From Phycisphaerae bacterium (lineage in GTDB: Bacteria > Planctomycetota > Phycisphaerae > UBA1845 > UTPLA1), in NCBI GenBank assembly GCA_019636475.1, contig JAHBXN010000008.1:120378-184377 (forward strand): 64,000 nt of DNA. The letters run 5' to 3'. Under the pieces are notes generated by a model. The model was not told where the DNA came from, ran no database searches, and saw only the letters and a program-made list of their open reading frames with translations. This document shows, in pieces, positions 17,126-26,445 of this stretch; position 1 is the stretch's first letter; each line of letters opens with the position of its first letter. Position numbers and translations under genes: made by a program.

Positions 17126-18871
17126 TCAGGACAGAATGGCCACATCCTGGATGGATCGACCGATCAGCCTGCGGACGGCCACCGCGCCGCGGGGCATCTC
17201 CGGATTGGCAGGCGACCAGACGATGAGGTGATCCCTGCGATCGTTTACGGCAACGATCAGATCATCACTGGCGAAGCCCCAGCGAAGCTCGTGCATGCTG
17301 CGAAACTGTGCCGTTATGCTGTCACCCAGCACAAGCAGATCGAGATGAGGCCGGCCGTCGCCGATCAGGAGTCGCGGGATGCCGCCGCCGGCATGCCATT
17401 CGAGGGACTGAACGGGCTTTCCCATTGCAGACCTCAGGGTCTGCATGTCCGGCCTGGAATCACCGATCAGCCAGCGAACGACGGCGCCATCTCGCAGACC
17501 GGCGATGGCGTGATGGTCCGCGATGATGAGCGATGTGATTTCCGATGGCGCCGCGAAGACGAAGGCCGGTGATTCATCGCCGGGCCTCCAGCCGATTGAG
17601 AGATTATCAACGGCGAGCCAGATTCTGCCGGCGTCGTCGGTCTGCACATCTCGAACAGCCCTGCTTCCTTCCGTGAAATCCGTCAGGCAGAGTTTCATGG
17701 CGTCCGGGTGGTCAATCGCCCAGTGCAACAACCCGACTTCGGAGTGCGTCGCGAAGACGTCCTTTGGTGTCAATGTGGCGGCGTTGACTCCACCGCGAAG
17801 GCTCTCAGACGGAACGAATCGGAAGGTTCGAACGTGTTCGCCAATTTCATTCAGCACATGCACGCCGTTACGCGCGCCGACGACGATCGATCGCTGGCCG
17901 GCCGTCTCGGCGATTCGCACGGATCGCAAAGCGCCCACGTCGTCCGGGAGGGACTGCTTTCGCGCAGGCACCTGAATGTTTGAGGGCTCGAACCAGACCA
18001 GGTCGCCTCCGGCAACGAGGAGGATGTACCGCGCCGGATTGGCGGAGACATGGCTCGCCATGAGTCCCTGATAGAGCTGTCCGCGCTGGGCGACGTCAAA
18101 ATATCTGATAACGTCGGCGACGTGAAAAGCACCACTCGCGCCGGCCACCGATTCGAGCTTCGCGACCATTGCCTTGATTTCTTCGAAGCGGGCTTCGCGC
18201 GCCCCGGCTGCCGCTTCGCGCCGGGCATGCTCTTCGCGGTCACGTTCGGCCCGAAGCGCGGCGGCGCGAGATTCCTGTCGAGTCTCCTCATAGGCGGCCG
18301 AGTGGAGCGTAATTCGTGGATCGCGACCCAGCGCCAAGCCCGAATCGAATCCGAGTGGCTTGAATAACTCGGCCAATTCGTCGTCGAACTCCTTCCAGGT
18401 CGCTGACGAGACGAGATCGGACGCGGCGCGGGCTCGAACGAACTTCTCGGTCGCGGCGTGGACCGCGGCGGCGCAATGCTGATGCAGCCGATCGACATTG
18501 ACAATGCGACGGCTGCCGACGACCGCCTGCCGGAAGGCTTCGAGATCGATGCGTTCCGGCATGACCTGCACGGAAAGTTTGACGATGGCGCCGAAGGAGA
18601 ATCCGTCGCTCGACGGCAGGTTGCCGATGGCATATTCGAGCTGGAACGGAACCGATCTCACGAAAAGTATTTCGGCAGCGTGATCCGCATCCACAGTCTG
18701 ACCGCCGGTCATGAGGGCGGGCTGTCGGCTCTTGCCGTAGCCGAGCGCGATGCATGACGCCGGGACTTGAATCTCGCGTGTGAAGAATCCGAAGAGTTCT
18801 TCAGCCGACGCAATGCGTGCGACCAGATCTGGGTCTGTCAGGAGTCTGTTGAGGTCGAATCTTTCGGACAT
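17126..18871 (-). CDS. SPFH-like N-terminus fused to beta-propeller; partner of Vps4-like ATPase
   Basis: A 581-residue protein I cannot name. Residues about 35-225 read like an SPFH/band-7 domain: a beta strand FTREIQVPASCIALGYG, a central VKLSVQVMPERIDLEAF strand and a final DPRITLHSA strand. An Arg/Glu/Ala-rich coiled coil follows (about 205-250). From about 290 to the end, repeating strands such as SVRIAETAGQRSIVVGARNG and AVRDVQTDDAGRIWLAVDN suggest a WD40/YVTN-type propeller. No signal peptide, transmembrane helix or catalytic motif is seen. It lies 75 bp after an MIT-Vps4-like AAA ATPase on the same strand, so it is probably that enzyme's substrate, adaptor or scaffold. Domain calls are pattern-based inferences and need structure prediction. 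Confidence 0.6.
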   Translation of the reverse strand: MSERFDLNRLLTDPDLVARIASAEELFGFFTREIQVPASCIALGYGKSRQPALMTGGQTVDADHAAEILFVRSVPFQLEYAIGNLPSSDGFSFGAIVKLSVQVMPERIDLEAFRQAVVGSRRIVNVDRLHQHCAAAVHAATEKFVRARAASDLVSSATWKEFDDELAELFKPLGFDSGLALGRDPRITLHSAAYEETRQESRAAALRAERDREEHARREAAAGAREARFEEIKAMVAKLESVAGASGAFHVADVIRYFDVAQRGQLYQGLMASHVSANPARYILLVAGGDLVWFEPSNIQVPARKQSLPDDVGALRSVRIAETAGQRSIVVGARNGVHVLNEIGEHVRTFRFVPSESLRGGVNAATLTPKDVFATHSEVGLLHWAIDHPDAMKLCLTDFTEGSRAVRDVQTDDAGRIWLAVDNLSIGWRPGDESPAFVFAAPSEITSLIIADHHAIAGLRDGAVVRWLIGDSRPDMQTLRSAMGKPVQSLEWHAGGGIPRLLIGDGRPHLDLLVLGDSITAQFRSMHELRWGFASDDLIVAVNDRRDHLIVWSPANPEMPRGAVAVRRLIGRSIQDVAILS

Positions 18872-18946
18872 GGGTCACGACTTTGAATCAAGGAACTCCA
18901 TCTGTCGCCGGTATGCCGCCTTCGTCTTCGACCCTGAAAGGCTGCG

Positions 18947-20062
18947 TCAGTTCGCCTCCGCGAACTGCTCGAAACGGATCAGGTCTTTTTTCGAGACGCT
19001 GGGCGGTGTCGCTTTGGTCATCTGCTCCAGATCTGATCTGGAGATCGGCCGGGGCTCGCCGCCTCCGACGGCTTCCATGAAGGGTATCGTCGCAGCTCGC
19101 TCGACGATGGCCTTGATGTCGGCACCGCTGTAACCATTCAGGCGTTGGACCAATTCCCCAAAATCCACGTCAGTCCCGACCGGCCGCTTGCCGAGGTAAA
19201 TCTCAAGCAGCCGGTGCCGCGCAGGGGCATCAGGCAATGGGACGTACACCTTCGAATCGAAACGGCCAGGCCGCATCATGGCTGAGTCCAGTGCCCACGG
19301 TTCGTTCGTTGCTCCGACGAACAGGAGCGGCCGGCTTCCCTTGCGATCGAAGCCCTCGATTTCCTGTAGAATCTGCGGCACGACCCTCGTCATGACGCTG
19401 CTGTTGGAGTCTCGTCGGCTCGGGACGAGCGCTTCAATCTCATCTATGAATATAATAGCTTTTGGTTCGGCCTTGGCCGCTTCAAAAAGTTTGCGAATAT
19501 TCTGCTCGGCCTCGCCGACCCACTTGCTGAGCACTTGTGCGGGCGAGACGACAAACATTGTCGCTTCGATTTCCTTCGCGATCGCCTTAGCAATCATGGT
19601 CTTCCCAGTGCCAGGCGGGCCGTAGAGCAACAGTCCGCCGCCGACACCGATCCGATATTGTTCAGCCAGTTCGGGATGCGCGAAGGGGTAGATCATTTTG
19701 AGCCGGATTTCATGTTTGACATCGTCAAGTCCGGCAATGTCATCGAAGCCGATGTCCGGCACCTCGCGCACGATCCAGTCTCCGGCTTTTGCTCCGGAAT
19801 CGTCGCCATCCTTCGCGGCGGCGCGTCGATTCGTGCGCTTATCTTCGACCCGTTGATCGCATTGTCGGGCAAACTCGATCAGTTCCGCTGCCATCGCCTT
19901 GCGCCGATTGCGCTGCGCGGCGTCGGGCGTTTCCGCGGCGATCTTTATCATCGCGTCCGCAGCCTGCATGAGGAACGGCTTGGCGGCGGCATAGTCACCA
20001 TTCTTATAGGAGGCCAGGCCCCGGTCCTTCAGACGCTCGTAGGTTTCGTATGAGACAGACAT
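18947..20062 (-). CDS. MIT-like domain plus Vps4/katanin-like AAA ATPase
   Basis: A 371-residue meiotic-clade-like AAA ATPase. Residues 5-72 form a three-helix MIT-like segment (LKDRGLASYKNGDYAAAKPF and onward). A charged linker leads to the AAA core at about 100-330: Walker A GPPGTGKT (148-155), pore loop KWVGEAE (180-186), Walker B IIFIDE (203-208), sensor 1 VGATNEP and arginine finger RPGRFD (264-269). The C-terminal helix PPSVSKKDLIRFEQFAE resembles the ends of Vps4, katanin and archaeal CdvC. Those relatives unfold filament subunits, for example ESCRT-III, through the central pore. ATG 20062 has GAGAG just upstream. It lies between tsaD and the SPFH/propeller gene on the same strand. The ATPase is certain; the cellular substrate is unknown. 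Confidence 0.88.
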   Translation of the reverse strand: MSVSYETYERLKDRGLASYKNGDYAAAKPFLMQAADAMIKIAAETPDAAQRNRRKAMAAELIEFARQCDQRVEDKRTNRRAAAKDGDDSGAKAGDWIVREVPDIGFDDIAGLDDVKHEIRLKMIYPFAHPELAEQYRIGVGGGLLLYGPPGTGKTMIAKAIAKEIEATMFVVSPAQVLSKWVGEAEQNIRKLFEAAKAEPKAIIFIDEIEALVPSRRDSNSSVMTRVVPQILQEIEGFDRKGSRPLLFVGATNEPWALDSAMMRPGRFDSKVYVPLPDAPARHRLLEIYLGKRPVGTDVDFGELVQRLNGYSGADIKAIVERAATIPFMEAVGGGEPRPISRSDLEQMTKATPPSVSKKDLIRFEQFAEAN

Positions 20063-20140
20063 ATTCTCTCGATTATCGCGGATGATGTCGGGAATATGCA
20101 AACTCGGATTCGCGTTTCCCTCGGCTAAGAGGGTTTTGGC

Positions 20141-21289
20141 TTACAGCTTTGCGATATTTGCAGTGGCGGAAAGGCTCAGATCGTCCCGGCGGCCGTTCAC
20201 GAACAGATGATAGCCCAGTGCGGCGATCATGGCGGCGTTGTCTGTGCAGTATTTCATCGGCGTCAAGTGCAGCGCGATCGGCCCGGGCGGGCCCTCGGCG
20301 GCCTTCGTTGGCGAAGAGTCCACTGGGGTGGCGACGGGAGTGGTGTCGGACGCGCGGCCGGACTTCGACCTTTGGCGTTTTTCCCGGTTGATCGCATGGC
20401 CGGTCCCCGCCGCGCAAGCAACCGCCAGCCGGTCACGGAGCATGGAATTGGCCGCGACGCCACCACCGACGACCACCGCTCCGACACCGGTTTGCCGAAC
20501 TGCGAGCATTGTCTTATCGACCAGTACGTCAATGACGGCTGCGCTGAACGAAGCGCAGATGTCGTCGAGATCGCTTTCAGTCAGTCGGTCAAATCCGCCG
20601 GTGGTCCGGCCGGGACCGTGGACATGGTAAAGCACCGCGGTCTTCAGCCCGCTGAATGAGAAGTCGAGCGAGTTTGGATCGAGCCGGGATCGCGGCAGAC
20701 GCACGGCATCGGAGCGACCCCGCCTGGCGCGCTTGTCGACGATCGGCCCGCCGGGGAATCCGAGCTGCAGGATGGACGCAACCTTGTCGAACGCCTCACC
20801 GGCTGCGTCATCGATGGTCCCGCCCAGGAGTCGCACATCAAGTGGACTGAGCACATGGTAGAGAGAGGTGTGTCCGCCGGACACGACCAGCGCGATGGCC
20901 GGCCACGGGTGCCGGTCCAAGTCGATTGCGGCGCTGGTGGCGTGGGCGTGGATATGGTTGACGCCAACGAGCGGTTTAGTCCAGCTCCATGCGATTGTTT
21001 TCGCGGCTGTGACCCCGACAAGCAGCGAACCTATCAGGCCCGGACCGCGTGTCACTGCAATGGCATCAATTTCATCGATCGTCGTGTTTGACTGGGTCAG
21101 CGCCTCGCGGATGAGCAGGTCGAGCTTTTCGATGTGAGCGCGCGAGGCGATCTCCGGCACGACGCCGCCGTACTTCGCGTGCAGATCGAACTGTGTTGCA
21201 GTGAGGTTGCAAAGCACCTGGCGACCGTCGTCGACGACGGCAACGGAGGTTTCATCGCAGCTTGTTTCAATGCCGAGGATTCGTGTCAT
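20141..21289 (-). CDS. tsaD: tRNA N6-threonylcarbamoyladenosine transferase subunit TsaD
   Basis: A 382-residue universal enzyme that transfers the threonylcarbamoyl group to A37 of ANN-decoding tRNAs. The start MTRILGIETSCDETSVAVVD is classical. The metal-binding HIHAH motif, the VVSGGHTSLY phosphate loop, DDAAGEAFDKVASIL, FSFSGLKTA and GGVAANSMLR are all present, and CTDNAAMIA is near the end. There is an unusual, low-complexity insertion of roughly 30-35 residues (about 20250-20370; rich in K, R, S, T and P) between VAANSMLRDRL and the CTDNAAM motif. Start 21289 is fixed by the family N-terminus; no ribosome site is visible. The protease gene ends 54 bp upstream on the same strand. Confidence 0.96.
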   Translation of the reverse strand: MTRILGIETSCDETSVAVVDDGRQVLCNLTATQFDLHAKYGGVVPEIASRAHIEKLDLLIREALTQSNTTIDEIDAIAVTRGPGLIGSLLVGVTAAKTIAWSWTKPLVGVNHIHAHATSAAIDLDRHPWPAIALVVSGGHTSLYHVLSPLDVRLLGGTIDDAAGEAFDKVASILQLGFPGGPIVDKRARRGRSDAVRLPRSRLDPNSLDFSFSGLKTAVLYHVHGPGRTTGGFDRLTESDLDDICASFSAAVIDVLVDKTMLAVRQTGVGAVVVGGGVAANSMLRDRLAVACAAGTGHAINREKRQRSKSGRASDTTPVATPVDSSPTKAAEGPPGPIALHLTPMKYCTDNAAMIAALGYHLFVNGRRDDLSLSATANIAKL

Positions 21290-21342
21290 TTTCGAATTAT
21301 AACAGGGTTGTGAGCGATTGCGTCGATCCCAATGCATCCTTC

Positions 21343-22842
21343 TCAGGAACGCCGCGTTGCGAGATCCCGTGAATCGGCCGCATTGGGTTCCAGCTTCTTC
21401 TGTAGTATTTCCAGGGCCTTTCTGAGCTGCGGGTCGCGTTCAATCAGGCGATCGGATTCGCGTGCCAGTCGATCGGCTTCGATCGATTCGGGAGGGGCGC
21501 CGGCTGCGTCCTCGGCTGAAGCCGCGTCCGCGCTGGTGGTTGCCGTCGATGTGGTTCCCCCGGCATGATCGGCGATCGGACCGGCGCCGTTCGAAGTCCC
21601 CGTGTCAACCGTGGGCACCGGTTCACGAGAGATTTCCCGCCACGCTTCGGCCCAGAGCCGGCGTTCCTCGGGGCTCAACGCGACGACCACATTCGGAAGC
21701 ACGCCCCACGACCCGGCGCGATCGGCCTCGGGAGTGCGATGAATGCACTCACCCTTGAAGAGGTAGTAGTATGCCGTTGTCAGCTTGATGGCACCATGAT
21801 TGCCGGTGAGTGGTACGACCTCCTGTACGCTGCCCTTGCCATAGGTTCGCTCGCCGACCACCACGGCGCGTTCATGGTCGCGCAGCGCACCCGCGACGAT
21901 TTCCGCGGCGCTGGCTGTCGTGCCGTTGACCAGCACGGCCACCGGAATTCGCGGATAAGTGCCTTCGCGCGAAGCGAACCACTGCTTGGTGTCCGCCTTT
22001 CTGCCGCTGGTTCGAACGATCAGGCCGGATTCGAGAAATCGATCGGCAACTTCCTTCGCACTCTCCAGCAGTCCGCCTGTGTTTTCCCGCAGATCGACGA
22101 TGAGCGCGCGGACGCCCGCGGTCTGAAGCCTGTTGAATTCCTCGTCCAGACGCTCATCGACGTCTGTTGTGAATTTCACCAGACGCACATACCCGATACG
22201 CAGCTTCGGGTCGAGCATGAAATGCCAGCCGGACGGCCCGCTGCGTGCCCAGCCGTGAACCGGGTTGAGCTTGATGGCCGCCCGATAAAGCACCAACTGA
22301 CGAGGTTCGGCGGATTGAGTTGAGTCACTGGGGCGAATGATCGTGATTCGAACGGGTGAATCAACCGGTCCGTTGAGGAGGCTATTCACGGCCTCGACCA
22401 GGGGAACACCAACCACCTTTCGGTCGTCGACGTGGGTGATGATATCTCCGGGGAGAATTTCGGCTCGGACGGCGGGTGAATCCGGCTCGCGGCTGAGCAC
22501 TTCAAGGCCGAGATCCACTGGCCAGACCTCCACGCCGATTCCACCGTAGAGCCCGTCGGTGCGCCGCTGAAATCGGTGATAGTCCTGATCATTGAAATAG
22601 GCGGCGTGCGGGTCGCCGAGATCGCGGATCATTGCGTTAATGGCTGAATCGACCGCGACATTCACCATGTGTTGATCATCGACGGGTTCGGCGTATCGCC
22701 GCTGAATCTGCGAGCACGCATCAACCAGCGGGCCGAAGGCATGGATAATCGAGTCTCTTCCGGCGATGAACTGAGGAAGCTGCCACATCAGAAGCGCGAT
22801 GGCCGCGACGATGAGAATCCACGCGAGATTGCGCTTGGGCAT
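21343..22842 (-). CDS. C-terminal processing protease, S41 family (CtpA-like)
   Basis: A 499-residue periplasmic serine protease with an uncleaved or N-terminal membrane anchor (AWILIVAAIALLMWQLPQF). A helical N-terminal region (DPHAAYFNDQDY) precedes a PDZ domain (GGIGVEV through RITIIRP). The S41 protease core follows, with nucleophile Ser in NGTTASAAEIVAGAL and general-base Lys in GERTYGKGSVQEV. The C-terminal tail is Ala/Ser/Thr-rich, then Glu/Arg-rich helices. The family trims the C-termini of exported proteins and murein hydrolases; MltA (7466) is one conceivable target in this organism. GGGAG precedes the ATG by about seven bases. The downstream gene is tsaD. Confidence 0.92.
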   Translation of the reverse strand: MPKRNLAWILIVAAIALLMWQLPQFIAGRDSIIHAFGPLVDACSQIQRRYAEPVDDQHMVNVAVDSAINAMIRDLGDPHAAYFNDQDYHRFQRRTDGLYGGIGVEVWPVDLGLEVLSREPDSPAVRAEILPGDIITHVDDRKVVGVPLVEAVNSLLNGPVDSPVRITIIRPSDSTQSAEPRQLVLYRAAIKLNPVHGWARSGPSGWHFMLDPKLRIGYVRLVKFTTDVDERLDEEFNRLQTAGVRALIVDLRENTGGLLESAKEVADRFLESGLIVRTSGRKADTKQWFASREGTYPRIPVAVLVNGTTASAAEIVAGALRDHERAVVVGERTYGKGSVQEVVPLTGNHGAIKLTTAYYYLFKGECIHRTPEADRAGSWGVLPNVVVALSPEERRLWAEAWREISREPVPTVDTGTSNGAGPIADHAGGTTSTATTSADAASAEDAAGAPPESIEADRLARESDRLIERDPQLRKALEILQKKLEPNAADSRDLATRRS

Positions 22843-23117
22843 GAGTGCTCCCGGTCAGCATCGCGACAAATCGATCCAGCGACGGTGAACCAAAATTCTC
22901 GGTCAATGCGGCTGCTGCGTCAAGAAAATGAGCCGCGCGTTGTTCTCGTGCAGGAGCGATCTTCGTGACGAATTCGGGATTTCATCAAATGATGCCGCGA
23001 TGGTTCGTGGATTCGGTTTGCGATGCTGCGAGGAATTCCTATTGCCGCGCGCGGAAGCTTGCCGCATAATTCGCTGTGTATTTCCGGTCTTCAGGCTGCC
23101 CCACGGAGGACCCCGCG

Positions 23118-23873
23118 ATGAGCCTTTCATTTGGCGCGCATTGCGACGACTTTCACATTGCGACGCGGTTGTTCTTGAAGCTTGATCTCGGGTTGGAGCG
23201 AGAGACCGTGCTGCATTTCTTCGACACGGTCCGCCGAGAGTTTCCCGGCATGCGGCGATTGCGGCGACGTGAGGATACGTCGCTTCTGCTTGAAGAGGAC
23301 GAGAACGATCGCGGGCAGCGGCGCTGGCTTCGGCTTGATGAATCGACGCTGCGGATGGGGCATCACAATCCGACCGAGTTGGAGGACGCACGGCGATATG
23401 CCGGGACGATCCTGAAGCTGGCTCCGTACCATCTTACCCTTGGCGATCTGGATTATGATCACATCGAGGTGGTCTTCGGATTCGACCTTGAGTACCGCGG
23501 TAATCACGATCAGTTGATCGCTGAGACATTCTTCTCGACGGGACCGCTGTCCGGTCTGACGAATCATCCTTCTGTCGCTCACACGATTGATGCTCAGCCG
23601 TTCATGGGTATGGCTTTGAGCGATCGATGTGACACGCAGGCGTATCTCGAAATCAAGAGTCGCACGAGCACATACGAGGTCCGTACGGGCCAGTATGAGT
23701 CGCAGCCCCTGAGCGTTTTTCTGACTGTCCGGCGTTTCTTCGGCTTTCATGAGGGCGAGAACCTGCTTGGCGTGCATCAGGAACTGACGGACATCGGCAT
23801 GGAATGGGCGGCTGAGCGGGTCGTTCCGATGGTGATTCAGCCTCTGGCGCAGGCCATTGCATCGCGCCCTTAG
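23118..23873 (+). CDS. Conserved-looking protein of unknown function
   Basis: A 251-residue soluble protein that I do not recognise. It has no signal peptide, transmembrane helix or cysteine-based motif beyond a few scattered Cys. Notable are a very basic/acidic N-terminal section (MRRLRRREDTSLLLEEDEND), the segment GDLDYDHIEVVFGFDLEYRGN, and a hydrophobic helix at the end (AAERVVPMVIQPLAQ). Codon use matches its neighbours and the ribosome site GGAGG is excellent, so it is clearly a real gene. The better start is ATG 23118; the frame opens at 23076. It is divergent from the protease gene. The alternating strand pattern suggests an alpha/beta fold. Function not assigned. Confidence 0.8.
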   Translation: MSLSFGAHCDDFHIATRLFLKLDLGLERETVLHFFDTVRREFPGMRRLRRREDTSLLLEEDENDRGQRRWLRLDESTLRMGHHNPTELEDARRYAGTILKLAPYHLTLGDLDYDHIEVVFGFDLEYRGNHDQLIAETFFSTGPLSGLTNHPSVAHTIDAQPFMGMALSDRCDTQAYLEIKSRTSTYEVRTGQYESQPLSVFLTVRRFFGFHEGENLLGVHQELTDIGMEWAAERVVPMVIQPLAQAIASRP

Positions 23874-24055
23874 GGCCGTCCGAATCCCGCGTCTCCAACC
23901 GGAGTCATGCGGCCTGCATGGCTCGATCCGACAAGCCGCGCCGGCCGGATAGCGGTCTTCGTTGTCATCTCGATCGCACCAGACTGCGTCCTGACGGCCG
24001 AGGCCGGCGGTCTTCGTGAGTGCCTCGCCGGGACTCGAGCAGCAGGATTTACCGC

Positions 24056-25894
24056 ATGAGCGCGACCTACGGATCTGATCGCAGTCATCGAGCGGCATGG
24101 CACGGGCCGTTTTGCTTCGTGTTTTCAATGTTCGTCGCCGCATTCGGCATGACGATCGCGCGCGGGTCGGTAGCGCACATGGATATCATGCAGCGCGAGC
24201 AGACTGATCTCCGGATCGCCGAAGGACTGCGAAGCGCTCCGATGTTTGGCGCACGGCCGACGCTCGAGCCGGCTCGACTTCGGCTTCCAATGTATGTCAA
24301 TGCGTTGGCATCCTGGTGGACCGGACGGAGCGATCTCGCCCAGTCGCGCGATGTCAGCGCCTTTGCTGGGGCGGTGACCGTGGTCGCCGCCGCCGGCCTT
24401 GCGAATCTGCAATTCGGCATGGGCACCGGTCTGTTGACTGCGGTGCTTTTGGCCTTCGCTCCGTATTTCCTGGCGTACAGCCGGCTGGCCATGACCGAGG
24501 GCGACGTTTTTTTTGCATGCTTTGCGACTCTTGGTCTCTGGGGATATTCATCCTACCTGCGAGCGCCGACGGCCGCTCGATGGTTGCTGGCCGCGATACT
24601 CTTTGGTCTTTCACTCGGGACGACGGTATTGGCCTTTTTCCTGCTGCCGGTGTTCTGGGTGCTTTCGGCCACGACTTACTCAGAGCCGGCGTTTCGCCTG
24701 TCGCGTATGCCCGATCACACTCGTCGGCTGAATCGCCTGCTGGCATGGCAGTTCGCCATTATTCTCGTGACGGCGTTGATCGCGCTTCTGGATCGTTATC
24801 CTCCCGATCAGCCGGGGCTGGAGTTTGTAGCGAGGCATGCCCGGACCTCGGCCATCGTGGGATGGGGTGTTCTTGCGCTGATGTGGCTCGCTACGATCGT
24901 CTATGTGCTTTCGATCGGGATCCTCTCACGCAGCCGCGGGGAGCGGTTCCGTGCCTTTGCGGCGATGGGGTTCAGCTCATTTTTCGTGTTGATGCCGGTC
25001 CACCTGCTGGATCCCTGCATTGCGCGAGAACTGATAATTCGCGGCTTCACCTGGGACCATCATTGGCCGTTCGCGTTGATACTGGATCAGCTTCGGCTTT
25101 GTTCCGGCGTACTGCTGCTGAAGCTGACCGTACCCGTGGGTATTGTCACGGTTTTGGCACTGATCTATGCGATGTTACGTGAGCGTGAAGACAGCCGCTG
25201 GCGGCCCTGCATCGTAGCGACGGTGATCTTTGTGATCGCACTTTGTTCGCTGCCGCAGCGACAGAGCTGCCTCCTGATGGGAATTTATCCGCTCGTGGTC
25301 ATTACGACGGCCGGCGCGCTGGTTGGCACCATTCGATGGGTGCGCGAGCTGCGTTCCACCGGATTGATCGTCGCATGGCTGCTTGTGTTTGCTGCGGGCG
25401 TCGCGATTGTCGGGTTCGAGTCTCGCCGGGCCTGGCCGGACTATCAGGTATACGGAGCGGAGCTGCTGTCGGACCGGACGAACTGGCGATGGCTTGGAGC
25501 CGATTCGCGTGGGAGCTGCAATTTGATTCAGACGTCGTGCGATGGTGTTGAGTCTGTTATCGAATGGTGCGAATCAAGTGACACTGTCTTTCCTGGAGCG
25601 CGCGTCGTGAGCTTCTTTTGGGAGGATGGCATTGTGCGGTCGGCGTTGCCGGAACGACCCCGGTATGTTTTTGTTCCGCGCGGTGGGACTTCAGCGTCGG
25701 ACGAATTGCCCGCGCCACCGGCCATCCACAATGCCGATTTTGTGCTGCTTCATGTCAACAATGTGCTGGGATATTGCGGCCACTCGCCGGACATGCCCGC
25801 CGCCGACGAATTGAACACGCTCTTTGAACCGGTATTCACCGTAAAGCGCGGCCCGCTCGAGGTTGCCTGGGTATACGGCCGGAAGCCACGTTGA
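24056..25894 (+). CDS. Polytopic membrane glycosyltransferase, GT39/ArnT-like
   Basis: A 612-residue integral membrane protein with about ten hydrophobic helices in the first 450 residues and a soluble periplasmic C-terminal part. An early acidic loop (VAHMDIMQREQTD) and the AYSRLAMTEGDVFFACF segment resemble the ER/acidic-loop motifs of the protein-mannosyltransferase/ArnT superfamily, which use polyprenyl-phosphate sugars. It would glycosylate lipids or proteins outside the membrane. ATG 24056 with AGGA eight bases upstream is preferred to GTG 24020. No glycan cluster is adjacent, so donor and acceptor are unknown. The superfamily call is moderate; membrane topology is clear. Confidence 0.75.
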   Translation: MSATYGSDRSHRAAWHGPFCFVFSMFVAAFGMTIARGSVAHMDIMQREQTDLRIAEGLRSAPMFGARPTLEPARLRLPMYVNALASWWTGRSDLAQSRDVSAFAGAVTVVAAAGLANLQFGMGTGLLTAVLLAFAPYFLAYSRLAMTEGDVFFACFATLGLWGYSSYLRAPTAARWLLAAILFGLSLGTTVLAFFLLPVFWVLSATTYSEPAFRLSRMPDHTRRLNRLLAWQFAIILVTALIALLDRYPPDQPGLEFVARHARTSAIVGWGVLALMWLATIVYVLSIGILSRSRGERFRAFAAMGFSSFFVLMPVHLLDPCIARELIIRGFTWDHHWPFALILDQLRLCSGVLLLKLTVPVGIVTVLALIYAMLREREDSRWRPCIVATVIFVIALCSLPQRQSCLLMGIYPLVVITTAGALVGTIRWVRELRSTGLIVAWLLVFAAGVAIVGFESRRAWPDYQVYGAELLSDRTNWRWLGADSRGSCNLIQTSCDGVESVIEWCESSDTVFPGARVVSFFWEDGIVRSALPERPRYVFVPRGGTSASDELPAPPAIHNADFVLLHVNNVLGYCGHSPDMPAADELNTLFEPVFTVKRGPLEVAWVYGRKPR

Positions 25895-26154
25895 CGCACG
25901 GCGACCGATCCGGCGCGGTTCTTCCGGGGACGGAGCGTAGTCATCTCGATTTATGGCACGCAGACCGGTGTTTCTCGACCGTCATGTGCTGAAAAAGCCC
26001 TGTGGTATTGACATTTTTTCGCGTTTTCGAGCGGCGGAGGCGATTTTTCTTCGATTTTTCGCGGAAATTGGTCGAATCCAATTATTGAACTTCCGCGCCG
26101 ACGGACCGAAGGATGCGGCCGCCACGGAAGGTGGGTTCTTTCAAGGAGTCGCGC

Positions 26155-26445
26155 ATGGCCCAATCAAAGAAGATGTCGAAGTCCGGCCTCATCAGCCACA
26201 TCGCCGAGAAGAATGAGATGAGCAAGAAGCAGGTGATCGCATTCATGGACACGCTGGTGAACGTCGCCTACAAGGAAGCGCGGCATGGCTTCACGCTGCC
26301 CGGCATCGGCAAGTTGGTCCTCGTCAAGCGAAAGGCTCGAATTGGACGAAACCCGGCGACGGGTCAGCAGATCAAGATTCCAGCGAAGACCGTGGTGAAG
26401 TTCCGCGTCGCGAAGGCCGCAAAGGATGCCATCCTGACGAAGTGA
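26155..26445 (+). CDS. HU/IHF-family DNA-binding protein
   Basis: A 96-residue nucleoid protein. The body shows the HU fold: helices (KSGLISHIAEKNEMSKKQVI, AFMDTLVNVAYKEARHG), the turn LPGIGKLVL, and the DNA-gripping arm with GRNPATGQQIKIPAKTVVKF. A Lys-rich N-terminal extension of about eight residues (AQSKKMSK) precedes the usual first helix. HU dimers bend and compact DNA. AAGGAG six bases before ATG 26155 fixes the start. The gene stands alone with about 260 bp upstream. The proline inside the arm (RNPATG) is conserved, so DNA bending is expected. Confidence 0.95.
   Translation: MAQSKKMSKSGLISHIAEKNEMSKKQVIAFMDTLVNVAYKEARHGFTLPGIGKLVLVKRKARIGRNPATGQQIKIPAKTVVKFRVAKAAKDAILTK

Noticed and set aside
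26008..26013. Perfect TTGACA upstream of the HU gene
   Set aside because: No -10-like hexamer lies 16-18 bases downstream (the sequence there is GCGGCG), so it was not called as a promoter.
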